Assembly (NCBI GenBank): GCA_029238555.1
Contig: JAQWFV010000137.1
Span: 1 to 12,288, forward strand
Direction: 5' to 3'
From: Flavobacteriaceae bacterium
Lineage (GTDB): Bacteria; Bacteroidota; Bacteroidia; Flavobacteriales; Flavobacteriaceae
DNA: 12,288 nt
Part shown: positions 5,959 through 12,288 of the stretch, one piece after another
How positions within the stretch are numbered: position 1 is the stretch's first letter
Layout: each line of letters starts with the position of its first letter
The notes under the pieces: generated by a model
Database searches by the model: none
The model's input: the letters and a program-made list of their open reading frames with translations, nothing else
Told to the model about the DNA's origin: nothing
Position numbers and translations under genes: made by a program

Positions 5959-6543
5959 TTATTCAAACAACACTTTAATGTTGGTGAAAGAGTTCTGTAG
6001 GGCCTTTTTAATTTTGTCTGGACCTTTCCACTTCACTTTAACAATGCCTTCTTCTAATTGCCCCAGCAAGGGTCCCTTATAAGATGTTTTCATGGCAAAC
6101 CAATGTACTTCTTTAAGTTTATATTGTCCGTTTCGCTTGAATATATGATAGGTAGTTCTCAAGAAGTTTTCAATCTCCAATCCTTTCACACCCGTTTCCT
6201 CCTCCACTTCTCTTATTGCGGCAGCTTCAATAGTCTCTCCCTTGTCTACTTTGCCCTTTGGCAAATCCCACTTATCATTTCTATATATAAAGAGCACCTT
6301 TCCTAATGGGTTAGTCACTACACCTCCTGCCGCTACAACCCTAGGTATGGTTTTAGAAAACTTGTTTAATATTTCTTCGTGGTTGGGATGGTATATATAC
6401 GCTTTATCCAGCTTCTTTTTAGAGAGTGCTGAAATGGCTTTTTGAATCGCTTCCTCATTTAGCGGAAAATAAGTGCTTTCTTCAGATTCTGCTAGTTTAT
6501 TTGTCAGAATCATAGGAGATTCATTCACAAAAACTTTATACAT
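5959..6543 (-). CDS. Nudix hydrolase
   Basis: Nucleoside-diphosphate-linked hydrolase with a textbook Nudix box, GKVDKGETIEAAAIREVEEETGV, in its central part; the REVEEETG helix supplies the metal-binding glutamates. The preceding VVAAGGVVTNPLGKVLFIYRNDKWDLPKGK is the beta sheet leading into the box, and WDLPKGK resembles diadenosine- or diphosphoinositol-polyphosphate hydrolases, so a dinucleotide or polyphosphate substrate is possible but unproven. About 65 residues before it form an N-terminal part with no known domain. I start it at the ATG at 6543 (MYKVFVNE), which is how flavobacterial relatives usually begin. The ATG at 6552 is in frame, adds MTQ, and would overlap the pyrE start codon on the opposite strand. 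Its partnership with pyrE is positional; a nucleotide clean-up role is inference. Confidence 0.9.
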   Translation of the reverse strand: MYKVFVNESPMILTNKLAESEESTYFPLNEEAIQKAISALSKKKLDKAYIYHPNHEEILNKFSKTIPRVVAAGGVVTNPLGKVLFIYRNDKWDLPKGKVDKGETIEAAAIREVEEETGVKGLEIENFLRTTYHIFKRNGQYKLKEVHWFAMKTSYKGPLLGQLEEGIVKVKWKGPDKIKKALQNSFTNIKVLFE

Positions 6544-6546
6544 TTG
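6539..6546 (+). promoter_or_regulatory. -7 element immediately upstream of pyrE
   Basis: TACATTTG is an exact TAnnTTTG match, ending 4 nt before the pyrE ATG at 6551, and it overlaps the Nudix start codon on the other strand. No TTG -33 element is seen at normal spacing; the nearest upstream TTG (6501-6503) is 35 bp away. A start 4-6 nt downstream would fall on the ATG and give a leaderless pyrE mRNA. Confidence 0.45.
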
Positions 6547-6550
6547 TGTC

Positions 6551-7195
6551 ATGATTTTAGATAGCGAAACCGCAAAACAAACAGCTGCACTATTATTACA
6601 AATTAATGCAATAAAATTGAGACCAGAAAATCCTTTTTCTTGGGCCTCAGGATGGAGATCTCCTATCTATTGCGACAACAGAATAGTGCTCTCATTTCCA
6701 GAGGCCAGAAAATTTGTTGCCACAAAAATGGCAGCACAAATAAAAACACTTTACCCCAATCCAGATGCTATAGCTGGTGTTGCCACAGGAGCTATAGGCA
6801 TGGGTTTATTGGTCGCTGAAATATTAGAACTCCCTTTTGTTTACATTAGACCTGAAGCAAAATCTCACGGAAGACAAAACAAAATTGAAGGGCAGTTGCA
6901 AGAGAACGCCAAAGTAGTTGTGATAGAAGACCTTATATCTACAGGCAAAAGTAGTCTTAAAGCGGTCGATGCATTAGAAGAAGTAGGTGCAAAAGTTATG
7001 GGAATGTTAGCTATTTTCACCTATGGTTTTGAGACTGCTGAAGAAAATTTCAAAAAGCAAAATACCACACTTCATACCTTGAGCGACTACAGTCACTTAA
7101 TTACACAAGCATCTAACGAGGGTACTGTAAGCAGTGACCACTTAGACACTTTAAAAGAATGGAGGAAAAATCCCTCACAGTGGAACCAACAATAA
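6551..7195 (+). CDS. pyrE: Orotate phosphoribosyltransferase
   Basis: Fifth step of de novo UMP synthesis: couples orotate to PRPP, giving orotidine 5'-monophosphate. It is 214 residues, normal for PyrE. Seen in order: KLRPENPFSWASGWRSPIYC at 22-41 (N-terminal orotate-binding part), GVATGAIGMG at 76-85, YIRPEAKSHGRQNKIEG at 98-114 (mobile loop with the PRPP-contacting Arg, Lys and His) and the PRPP-binding signature VVVIEDLISTGKSS at 122-135. The ATG at 6551 is the start; a longer reading from 6473 adds 26 residues that are antisense to the Nudix gene and unlike PyrE. Its start codon lies back to back with the Nudix start, so the two promoters must sit in each other's coding sequence or in the few bases between. 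Confidence 0.96.
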   Translation: MILDSETAKQTAALLLQINAIKLRPENPFSWASGWRSPIYCDNRIVLSFPEARKFVATKMAAQIKTLYPNPDAIAGVATGAIGMGLLVAEILELPFVYIRPEAKSHGRQNKIEGQLQENAKVVVIEDLISTGKSSLKAVDALEEVGAKVMGMLAIFTYGFETAEENFKKQNTTLHTLSDYSHLITQASNEGTVSSDHLDTLKEWRKNPSQWNQQ

Positions 7196-7213
7196 TTCAT
7201 AGTTAGTTGGTCC
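7182..7213 (+). terminator. Hairpin around the pyrE stop codon
   Basis: GGAACCAAC (7182-7190) pairs with GTTGGTCC (7206-7213), with one bulged A, around a 15-nt loop that contains the pyrE stop. It is followed by A/T-rich sequence without a T run. It may end or attenuate the pyrE transcript before the SRPBCC gene 79 bp on, or be fortuitous. Confidence 0.28.
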
Positions 7214-7274
7214 TATAAACACTTATTTATCGGAACAGACGGAAGTTTCGATTAAACCTAAAGATTTTTATAAT

Positions 7275-7673
7275 ATGTTAATAGAAACGAGCCCAGTACT
7301 TTTAAATACCTCTGACGAATCGGTATTTAATTTCTTAAATGAAATTAAAAATTTCGAACACCTCATGCCAGAGAACACCAGTAAATTTGAAGTACTTAGC
7401 GAGGATCGTTTTCTCTTCGCTTTAAAAGGAATGCCAGAAATAGTCTTGCAAAAAAATGGATCTGAGGCCAACTCATATGTATTATTGGGTGCTGCAAGTG
7501 ATAAGTTAGCTTTCACGCTTAAAGGAAATATTGTTAATAAAGGAGAAGGCAGCACAGAAGTACAATTGGTTTTTGAAGGCACCTTCAATGCTATGATGGA
7601 AATGATGATTAAAATACCCATTACCAATTTTGTGAATGCATTATCTGAAAACTTAACTAAAGTTTCATTTTAA
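7275..7673 (+). CDS. SRPBCC-fold (START-like) small protein of unknown function
   Basis: A 132-residue protein whose pattern (ETSPVLLNTSDESVFNFLNE, then FEHLMPENTSKFEV and a run of alternating beta strands ending in an amphipathic C-terminal helix, ITNFVNALSENLTKV) fits the SRPBCC helix-grip fold, also found in START, Bet v1 and polyketide-cyclase-like proteins. The fold binds hydrophobic ligands in a cavity. No catalytic motif is visible and no ligand can be named. There is no signal peptide or membrane helix, so it should be cytoplasmic. It lies 79 bp after pyrE on the same strand and converges on the biotin ligase with only 19 bp between stops. The pairing with pyrE is, to my knowledge, common in flavobacteria, but the functional link is unknown. 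Confidence 0.8.
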   Translation: MLIETSPVLLNTSDESVFNFLNEIKNFEHLMPENTSKFEVLSEDRFLFALKGMPEIVLQKNGSEANSYVLLGAASDKLAFTLKGNIVNKGEGSTEVQLVFEGTFNAMMEMMIKIPITNFVNALSENLTKVSF

Positions 7674-7692
7674 GCTAGTACACTCAGCGTTG

Positions 7693-8421
7693 TTAAAGTT
7701 TCAAGGATACCTCCTTAAACTGAAAGAACTCTTTTAAGCCTTCTTGGTTTTCAATGATCAATGCTCCATTAGAAGTTACCCCTCTAATGAACCCTTGGAA
7801 GCTTTTTTGATTAGATCTTTGAAAGGTTTTAAGCACTCCAATGCCAAACAAATGGCTTTCATAGCTGAATTTTAATGAAGGATAAGATATGTGCTCCATC
7901 TCAGAGAGCGATTTATCTAATTGAATCATTAAGATCTCCTGCAAGTAGTCCAGTTTAATTGCTAGCTTGGAATGTTCACTTAGTGCAGTGGCCTTTGTTA
8001 ATTCAGGCATTGAAAACTTAAAGACATTCAATCCTATCCCAATGACACTTGAAGTAATTTCATTTCCTTGAATGGTATTTTCAATGAGAATTCCACCTAC
8101 TTTTTTACCCTGAATTAAAATATCATTAGGCCATTTAACCCTGACCTCCTCTGAAAATAGTGCAAAGACTTGACGCACTGCTAAAGAAACTGACATGGCT
8201 ATTTTAAATTGATCCTTTAAAGGTATATTCAACTGCTTTTTATAAATACTCAAACTAATACTACTACCCTTTGAGCTCCTCCAACTATTTCCCATTTGTC
8301 CCCTTCCTGCTGTTTGCTCTGTAGTTACAACAAAAGTATTGTCTTGTAACATTTCTTTACCCAAAAGGTCTTTTAGGTAATCATTTGTAGAAGAAATTTT
8401 ATCCAAATAAATAAGGGGCAT
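7693..8421 (-). CDS. birA: Biotin--[acetyl-CoA-carboxylase] ligase, monofunctional
   Basis: Activates biotin to biotinyl-5'-AMP and attaches it to the lysine of biotin carboxyl carrier proteins. It is 242 residues. Seen: SSTNDYL at 10-16 (biotin-site SSTN), TAGRGQMGNSW at 37-47 (the GRGQ adenylate loop), VKWPNDIL at 95-102 and KKVGGILIE at 106-114 (catalytic Lys region), then a C-terminal SH3-like part from about 190. The protein starts directly with the catalytic domain, so it lacks the N-terminal helix-turn-helix of E. coli BirA and should not repress biotin genes. It is divergent from rsfS across 113 bp, a neighbour pair I know from other Bacteroidota. The symbol birA is used loosely for the class I enzyme. 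Confidence 0.94.
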   Translation of the reverse strand: MPLIYLDKISSTNDYLKDLLGKEMLQDNTFVVTTEQTAGRGQMGNSWRSSKGSSISLSIYKKQLNIPLKDQFKIAMSVSLAVRQVFALFSEEVRVKWPNDILIQGKKVGGILIENTIQGNEITSSVIGIGLNVFKFSMPELTKATALSEHSKLAIKLDYLQEILMIQLDKSLSEMEHISYPSLKFSYESHLFGIGVLKTFQRSNQKSFQGFIRGVTSNGALIIENQEGLKEFFQFKEVSLKL

Positions 8422-8425
8422 AAAT

Positions 8426-8470
8426 AAAGATTTAATCTTTTAAAACAGGGCTAAAAAGCTGTTTAATCTT
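8426..8470. repeat. Palindrome and direct repeat in the birA-rsfS divergent gap
   Basis: AAAGATT-T-AATCTTT is a perfect 15-bp palindrome at 8426-8440, ending 5 bp before the birA start codon. Its right half, TTTAATCTT (8431-8439), recurs as a direct copy at 8462-8470, 31 bp on, about three helical turns. Between them AAACAG (8443-8448) and CTGTTT (8459-8464) form a further inverted repeat. This may be an operator for the divergent pair, or chance in AT-rich DNA. Confidence 0.25.
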
Positions 8471-8506
8471 ATGTTAAAAACAATAGCTAAGAACGTAAAA
8501 ATATAA

Positions 8507-8514
8507 TAACTTTG
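8507..8514 (+). promoter_or_regulatory. -7 promoter element of the rsfS-ftsH-cdsA operon
   Basis: TAACTTTG matches the Bacteroidota TAnnTTTG consensus exactly and ends 20 nt before the rsfS ATG at 8535, leaving a leader of about 15 nt. A TTG -33 element is not evident. The downstream genes are so closely packed that this is the only likely main promoter for all four. Confidence 0.5.
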
Positions 8515-8534
8515 TAAAAATTTAAATTTTTTAA

Positions 8535-8909
8535 ATGTTAGATAAAAAAGGAGACGTAGATAACCTTATCTCATTAATTCTCAATGGAATAGAAGAAGTA
8601 AAAGGTTTAGATATTCAATTATTAGATCTTCGAGAAATAGAAAATACTGCCTGTGATTATTTCATTATTTGCAATGGAACTTCAAATACGCATGTCAATG
8701 CCGTTGTTGGATCTGTACAAAAAATAGTCAGTAAAACCATTCAAGACAAACCTTGGCATGTAGAAGGGTCTGAAAATGGAGAGTGGGTTTTACTGGATTA
8801 TGTGAATGTTGTAGTGCACGTTTTTCAAAAACATATCAGAGAATATTACGACATAGAAAGCCTTTGGGGAGACGCCAAAGTAACAGCAATATCTAGTCCA
8901 TCAAACTAA
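8535..8909 (+). CDS. rsfS: Ribosome silencing factor RsfS
   Basis: RsfS (Iojap/DUF143 family) binds ribosomal protein uL14 on the 50S subunit and blocks joining with 30S, lowering translation when nutrients are scarce. It is 124 residues, the usual size. The family pattern is clear: GLDIQLLDLREIENTACDYF (24-43), then FIICNGTSNTHVNAV, the PWHVEG motif near residue 73, WVLLDYVNVVVHVFQKHIREYYDIESLWGDA covering the core strand and the final helix. The start ATG at 8535 follows an A/T-rich leader. It is the first gene of the block: ftsH begins 8 bp after its stop. This couples a translation brake to membrane proteolysis and phospholipid genes, at least transcriptionally. Confidence 0.95.
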   Translation: MLDKKGDVDNLISLILNGIEEVKGLDIQLLDLREIENTACDYFIICNGTSNTHVNAVVGSVQKIVSKTIQDKPWHVEGSENGEWVLLDYVNVVVHVFQKHIREYYDIESLWGDAKVTAISSPSN

Positions 8910-8917
8910 AAAATAAC

Positions 8918-10996
8918 ATGGCAAAAGAATCTAAAACAAGTCCTAAGAAACCAAAGTTCAATGCATGGTGGGTATACGCCACTGTAATTGCTTTACTAAT
9001 AGGTTTTCAATTTATGAGCAGTGGGCTTTCTAACACTAGAAAGACAACCACATCTGAATTGCAATCGTATTTGAAGAATGGGGATATTAATAAAATCATC
9101 ATTATTAGCAACACCAGGCAAGCCAAAGTATTTTTAACTAAGGAAGCACTGGCTAAGGAAGTACATAAAGATGTTGCTGAAAAATCGTTCAATCTAAGCG
9201 GCTTAAGTCCAGAGTATATACTAGACTTTGGGGACCTTCAAAATTTTGAAAACGATATAAAGACCATTAAATCGGAATATCAATTAGACACCTTAGTAGA
9301 CTACGAGACTGAATCTAATGTGTTTGGAGATTTACTTTTATCCCTTTTACCCTTTGTACTGATCATTGGTATTTGGATTTACGTAATGAAGAGAATGTCT
9401 GGTGGCGCAGGTGGCGGAGGCGGAGGCCAAATTTTCAATATAGGAAAATCCAAAGCCAAACTATTCGATGAAAAGACAGATACCAGAACTTCTTTTAAAG
9501 ATGTGGCAGGTTTAGAAGGTGCCAAAGAAGAAGTAGAAGAAATTGTTTCTTTCTTAAAACACCCAGAAAAATATACTTCCCTTGGAGGTAAAATTCCAAA
9601 AGGTGCTTTATTGGTAGGACCTCCTGGAACAGGGAAAACATTATTGGCAAAAGCAGTAGCTGGTGAAGCTAAGGTCCCTTTCTTTTCTCTTTCAGGATCT
9701 GATTTTGTAGAGATGTTTGTTGGGGTTGGAGCTTCAAGAGTGAGGGATTTATTCAAACAAGCAAAAGAAAAGTCTCCTGCTATTATTTTTATAGACGAAA
9801 TAGACGCCATTGGTCGCGCTAGAGGTAAAAATAATATGACGGGGTCTAATGATGAAAGAGAGAACACCCTAAACCAATTACTGACAGAAATGGACGGTTT
9901 TGGCACCAATACAAATGTGATAGTCTTAGCGGCCACAAACAGAGCAGACGTTTTAGACAAAGCATTGATGAGGGCAGGCCGTTTTGATAGGCAAATCTAT
10001 GTGGATTTACCAGATATTAGAGAGCGTAAAGAAATATTTGAGGTTCATTTAAAACCTATAAAGACCTCTGAAAAACTGGACATAGATTTTTTAGCCAGAC
10101 AAACCCCAGGATTTTCGGGAGCAGATATTGCCAACGTTTGTAATGAAGCCGCACTTATCGCAGCAAGAAAAGATAAAAAGGCCGTTAGCAAGCAAGACTT
10201 TTTAGATGCAGTAGATAGGATTGTGGGTGGATTAGAAAAGAAAAATAAAATTGTTACCCAATCTGAAAAAGAAACCATTGCCTATCACGAAGCAGGACAC
10301 GCTACAGTGAGTTGGATGTTAGAACATGCCGCTCCTTTAGTGAAGGTCACCATTGTTCCAAGAGGACAATCTCTTGGAGCTGCATGGTACCTTCCAGAAG
10401 AAAGGCTGATTGTTAGAACAGAGCAAATGCTAGATGAAATGTGTGCCACTTTAGGAGGGCGTGCTGCAGAAAAGGTAATTTTTAATAAAATTTCTACAGG
10501 AGCCCTAAGCGACCTGGAAAAAGTAACCAAGCAAGCGAGGGCTATGGTCACTGTTTACGGCTTAAACGAATCATTGGGAAATATCACTTACTACGATTCT
10601 TCAGGACAGTCTGAGTACGGTTTCACTAAGCCATATAGTGAGGAGACCGCTCAGAAAATAGACAAAGAAATTTCTATCCTAATAGAGGCGCAATATCAAA
10701 GAGCTATTGAACTTTTAGAGGAAAACAAAGAAAAACTTACTACATTAGCAAAAAGGTTGTTAGAAAAAGAAGTGATTTTTAAGGACGATTTGGAAAAAAT
10801 CTTTGGAGAAAGACCCTTTAGTCCAGCTCCTAAAGCCCTTCAAAAAGAAGCTACTGCCAACCCATATGATGAAGCTGATACAGGTATTTCTGACAGTCTA
10901 GAAAATAAAGAAGAAAATGCTTCTTCCATAGTTGCAGAAAGCACCCTAGAAGATCCGAATAACTCAACTACAACAAAAGAAGAAGGCAAAGCGTAA
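8918..10996 (+). CDS. ftsH: ATP-dependent zinc metalloprotease FtsH
   Basis: Membrane-anchored AAA+ protease that extracts and degrades membrane and regulatory proteins as a hexamer. It is 692 residues. Transmembrane helix 1 is about 15-33, a periplasmic domain spans 34-135, and helix 2 is about 138-157 (LLLSLLPFVLIIGIWIYVM). A glycine-rich linker follows (SGGAGGGGGGQ, 161-171). In the ATPase, Walker A is GPPGTGKT (234-241), Walker B is IIFIDEID (289-296), the pore motif is MFVGVG (266-271) and the second region of homology ATNRADVLDKALMRAGRFDR (339-358) carries the arginine fingers. The protease has HEAGH (457-461) and the third zinc ligand is probably D532. The last 60 residues are acidic and rich in Asn, Ser, Thr and Glu, as is usual for a variable FtsH tail. 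Its stop is 2 bp before the next start. Confidence 0.98.
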   Translation: MAKESKTSPKKPKFNAWWVYATVIALLIGFQFMSSGLSNTRKTTTSELQSYLKNGDINKIIIISNTRQAKVFLTKEALAKEVHKDVAEKSFNLSGLSPEYILDFGDLQNFENDIKTIKSEYQLDTLVDYETESNVFGDLLLSLLPFVLIIGIWIYVMKRMSGGAGGGGGGQIFNIGKSKAKLFDEKTDTRTSFKDVAGLEGAKEEVEEIVSFLKHPEKYTSLGGKIPKGALLVGPPGTGKTLLAKAVAGEAKVPFFSLSGSDFVEMFVGVGASRVRDLFKQAKEKSPAIIFIDEIDAIGRARGKNNMTGSNDERENTLNQLLTEMDGFGTNTNVIVLAATNRADVLDKALMRAGRFDRQIYVDLPDIRERKEIFEVHLKPIKTSEKLDIDFLARQTPGFSGADIANVCNEAALIAARKDKKAVSKQDFLDAVDRIVGGLEKKNKIVTQSEKETIAYHEAGHATVSWMLEHAAPLVKVTIVPRGQSLGAAWYLPEERLIVRTEQMLDEMCATLGGRAAEKVIFNKISTGALSDLEKVTKQARAMVTVYGLNESLGNITYYDSSGQSEYGFTKPYSEETAQKIDKEISILIEAQYQRAIELLEENKEKLTTLAKRLLEKEVIFKDDLEKIFGERPFSPAPKALQKEATANPYDEADTGISDSLENKEENASSIVAESTLEDPNNSTTTKEEGKA

Positions 10997-10998
10997 TA

Positions 10999-11607
10999 TT
11001 GAATTTTTTTAGCAAAATATTTGGATCCTCTAAAAACAACCCCGCTTCAAGCCAGGTTGAGAGGTCCAAGTACATGCCAGAAGAAAAAACTCCAGTAGAC
11101 GAATTATTTACCATAAACTTCAAAAAAAATGGTGGTAAATTTTTATACTGTGAAGACACAGATGAAGCCTTAGCGCTTTTGAATGACATTCTTGATGAGA
11201 ACGATTGGAAAGAAAAACCCCTGCTCACTTTAGACAAAAACATGGCGCTATTTTGCACCAACGCAGGATATAAAACTACCCATAAAACACAGGGAGCTGG
11301 TGTGTTTTTCACCTCCTGTGAGCACCTAATAGCTTTGAACGGCTCTATTTTAGTAAGTGACAGTCAGTTTGGAGAAAATAAGTTACCGGACTTACCAGAG
11401 ATTATCATAGTATTTGCCAAAACCAGCCAAATGTTAGAAACCATACAAGATGGTTTAAAACAAATTAAAAAAAACTATCCCAAACAGATACCAGGCAATA
11501 TAACCGCCATTAAGAACTTCAAGAAAGAAACTGAAGGTCAAAAAGATTTTATGAGCTACGGAAGTAGCAACAAAGATGTGTATCTGATTCTTCTAGAAGA
11601 CCTTTAA
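10999..11607 (+). CDS. LUD-domain (LutC/YkgG-like) protein with TTG start
   Basis: A 202-residue protein resembling the LUD domain of LutC/YkgG, known from L-lactate utilisation. Blocks visible are NGGKFLYCED (44-53), FFTSCEHLIALNGSILVSDS (103-122), LPEIIIVFAKTSQMLETIQD (132-151) and GNITAIKNF (166-174). No Cys-rich iron-sulphur motif and no lutA or lutB neighbour exist here, so a lactate role is not supported. I choose the TTG at 10999 because it gives MNFFSKIFG, the N-terminus I recognise in flavobacterial relatives; the first downstream ATG (11074) would drop about 25 residues. It is 2 bp after ftsH, and cdsA begins on the base after its stop, so it is translated within the operon and probably coupled. 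Function is unknown. Confidence 0.85.
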   Translation: MNFFSKIFGSSKNNPASSQVERSKYMPEEKTPVDELFTINFKKNGGKFLYCEDTDEALALLNDILDENDWKEKPLLTLDKNMALFCTNAGYKTTHKTQGAGVFFTSCEHLIALNGSILVSDSQFGENKLPDLPEIIIVFAKTSQMLETIQDGLKQIKKNYPKQIPGNITAIKNFKKETEGQKDFMSYGSSNKDVYLILLEDL

Positions 11608-12288
11608 ATGAGAGAATTAATAAGAAGGCTCCTCACAGGGGGGGTCTATGTATTTATTTTACTAGCAGCTGTTTTTTTAAACTCAGATGCCTTTGATTTT
11701 CTATTTATGGCCTTTGGACTAGCCTGTATTTATGAATACAAAAGAATCACAAAATTACGTGGCTACTATTTATTCATGGCTTATTTAGCCCTTTGGTGGT
11801 TGTTTATTTATCTGATCCAAAACAGTTTTACTATAGGACTTTTACTCGGTGCCACATTGGTCATAAATACATTCTTATTAAAATATCTGCTAACTAAAAA
11901 GAAACAACAGCTCACCAAAAGTATGACCTTTATCTCTGGGGTATTTTACATAGGAGGCGGATGCATTTTCCTGACCCTTATTCCCTACACTACCCCTGAA
12001 TTTGCCAAAATGCTCATTACAGGTATTTTCCTGATCATATGGATGAATGATTCCTTTGCTTATTTGGTGGGCAAACAGTTTGGGAAAAATAAATTATACC
12101 CCTCTGTATCTCCCAAAAAAACCGTCGAAGGTGCCGTTGGTGGACTTGTATTTGGACTTTTAGCCGCAGTTTTAATCGCTCAAATAGACCCGCTACTGTC
12201 TTTAAGCCAATGGCTCATTCTTGCTACAGTAGTAGTGATTACAGGGAATTTAGGAGATCTTCTTGAATCTAAATTCAAACGTGTTGCT
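11608..12288 (+). CDS. cdsA: Phosphatidate cytidylyltransferase CdsA, 3' end missing
   Basis: Integral membrane enzyme making CDP-diacylglycerol from phosphatidic acid and CTP, the branch point for phosphatidylethanolamine and other phospholipids. The frame runs from the ATG at 11608 to the window end, 227 codons with no stop. Hydrophobic helices are seen near 11-24, 30-42, 52-71, 76-92, 107-125, 135-156, 175-192 and 201-214. WMNDSFAYLVGKQFGKNKLY (145-164) and SPKKTVEGAVGG (168-179) are the conserved CTP-binding blocks, and SKFKR (221-225) begins the family signature SxFKRx4KD, cut before KD. About 40 residues are missing. A run of seven G (11638-11644) lies in codons 11-13. It starts directly after the LUD gene stop. 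A phosphatidylserine decarboxylase gene often follows in relatives. Confidence 0.95.
   Translation, partial: MRELIRRLLTGGVYVFILLAAVFLNSDAFDFLFMAFGLACIYEYKRITKLRGYYLFMAYLALWWLFIYLIQNSFTIGLLLGATLVINTFLLKYLLTKKKQQLTKSMTFISGVFYIGGGCIFLTLIPYTTPEFAKMLITGIFLIIWMNDSFAYLVGKQFGKNKLYPSVSPKKTVEGAVGGLVFGLLAAVLIAQIDPLLSLSQWLILATVVVITGNLGDLLESKFKRVA

Noticed and set aside
6473..6550. 26-residue N-terminal extension of pyrE
   Set aside because: It is antisense to the Nudix coding sequence and unlike any PyrE N-terminus; MILDSETAKQ from 6551 is the expected start.
7268..7627. 119-codon minus-strand frame opposite the SRPBCC gene
   Set aside because: It is wholly antisense to a protein with a clear fold pattern; no family resemblance and no promoter.
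7658..7703. 10-bp direct repeat TAAAGTTTCA at 7658-7667 and 7694-7703, spanning the convergent ends of the SRPBCC and biotin ligase genes
   Set aside because: Both copies lie in, or overlap, coding ends, they form no hairpin, and a single 10-bp A/T-rich match at this distance is expected by chance now and then.
9379..9960. 193-codon open frame on the minus strand opposite ftsH
   Set aside because: It is exactly antisense to the strongly conserved FtsH ATPase core, has a composition that mirrors those codons and matches no family. A shadow frame.
1..12288. A mobile element, defence island, CRISPR array or biosynthetic cluster
   Set aside because: Every substantial frame is a housekeeping or widely conserved gene; no transposase, integrase, tandem spaced repeats or terminal inverted repeats were seen.

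Overview
The window is a chromosomal housekeeping segment from a member of the Bacteroidota, most likely a marine-type Flavobacteriaceae. The evidence is the low G+C content, weak Shine-Dalgarno sites, several copies of the Bacteroidota -7 promoter element (TAnnTTTG), and a gene order (rluD, PASTA protein, ddl, coaD, Nudix, pyrE, SRPBCC protein, biotin ligase, rsfS, ftsH, LUD protein, cdsA) that I recognise as typical of flavobacterial genomes. I see no mobile element, phage gene, CRISPR array, tRNA or rRNA, and no gene-free stretch longer than about 125 bases.

Layout. Bases 1-1080 hold the C-terminal three quarters of an M20-type metallopeptidase on the + strand. It converges on a minus-strand block, read right to left: a PASTA-domain membrane protein (3792-3196), the large-subunit pseudouridine synthase RluD (3072-2023) and the peroxide-stress protein YaaA (1958-1197). 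Divergent from the PASTA gene, the + strand carries ddl (D-Ala-D-Ala ligase), coaD (phosphopantetheine adenylyltransferase) and a single-domain response regulator. This run converges on a minus-strand Nudix hydrolase, whose start lies back to back with pyrE. pyrE is followed by a small SRPBCC protein that converges on a monofunctional biotin protein ligase. A divergent promoter region then leads into a tight + strand operon: rsfS, ftsH, a LUD-domain protein and cdsA, the last cut by the window end.

How they fit together. ddl and the divergent PASTA protein point to peptidoglycan. coaD and the biotin ligase make or attach cofactors. pyrE makes pyrimidines. rluD and rsfS act on the large ribosomal subunit. 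ftsH and cdsA deal with membrane protein quality and phospholipid synthesis, with an uncharacterised LUD protein packed between them.

I do not see a new multi-gene system here. The points most worth checking are the uncharacterised but tightly embedded genes (LUD protein with a TTG start, PASTA-only protein, orphan receiver), the -7 elements only 4 nt from the pyrE and coaD start codons (possible leaderless mRNAs), and two long palindromes flanking yaaA whose single mismatch is a wobble pair only in minus-strand RNA.
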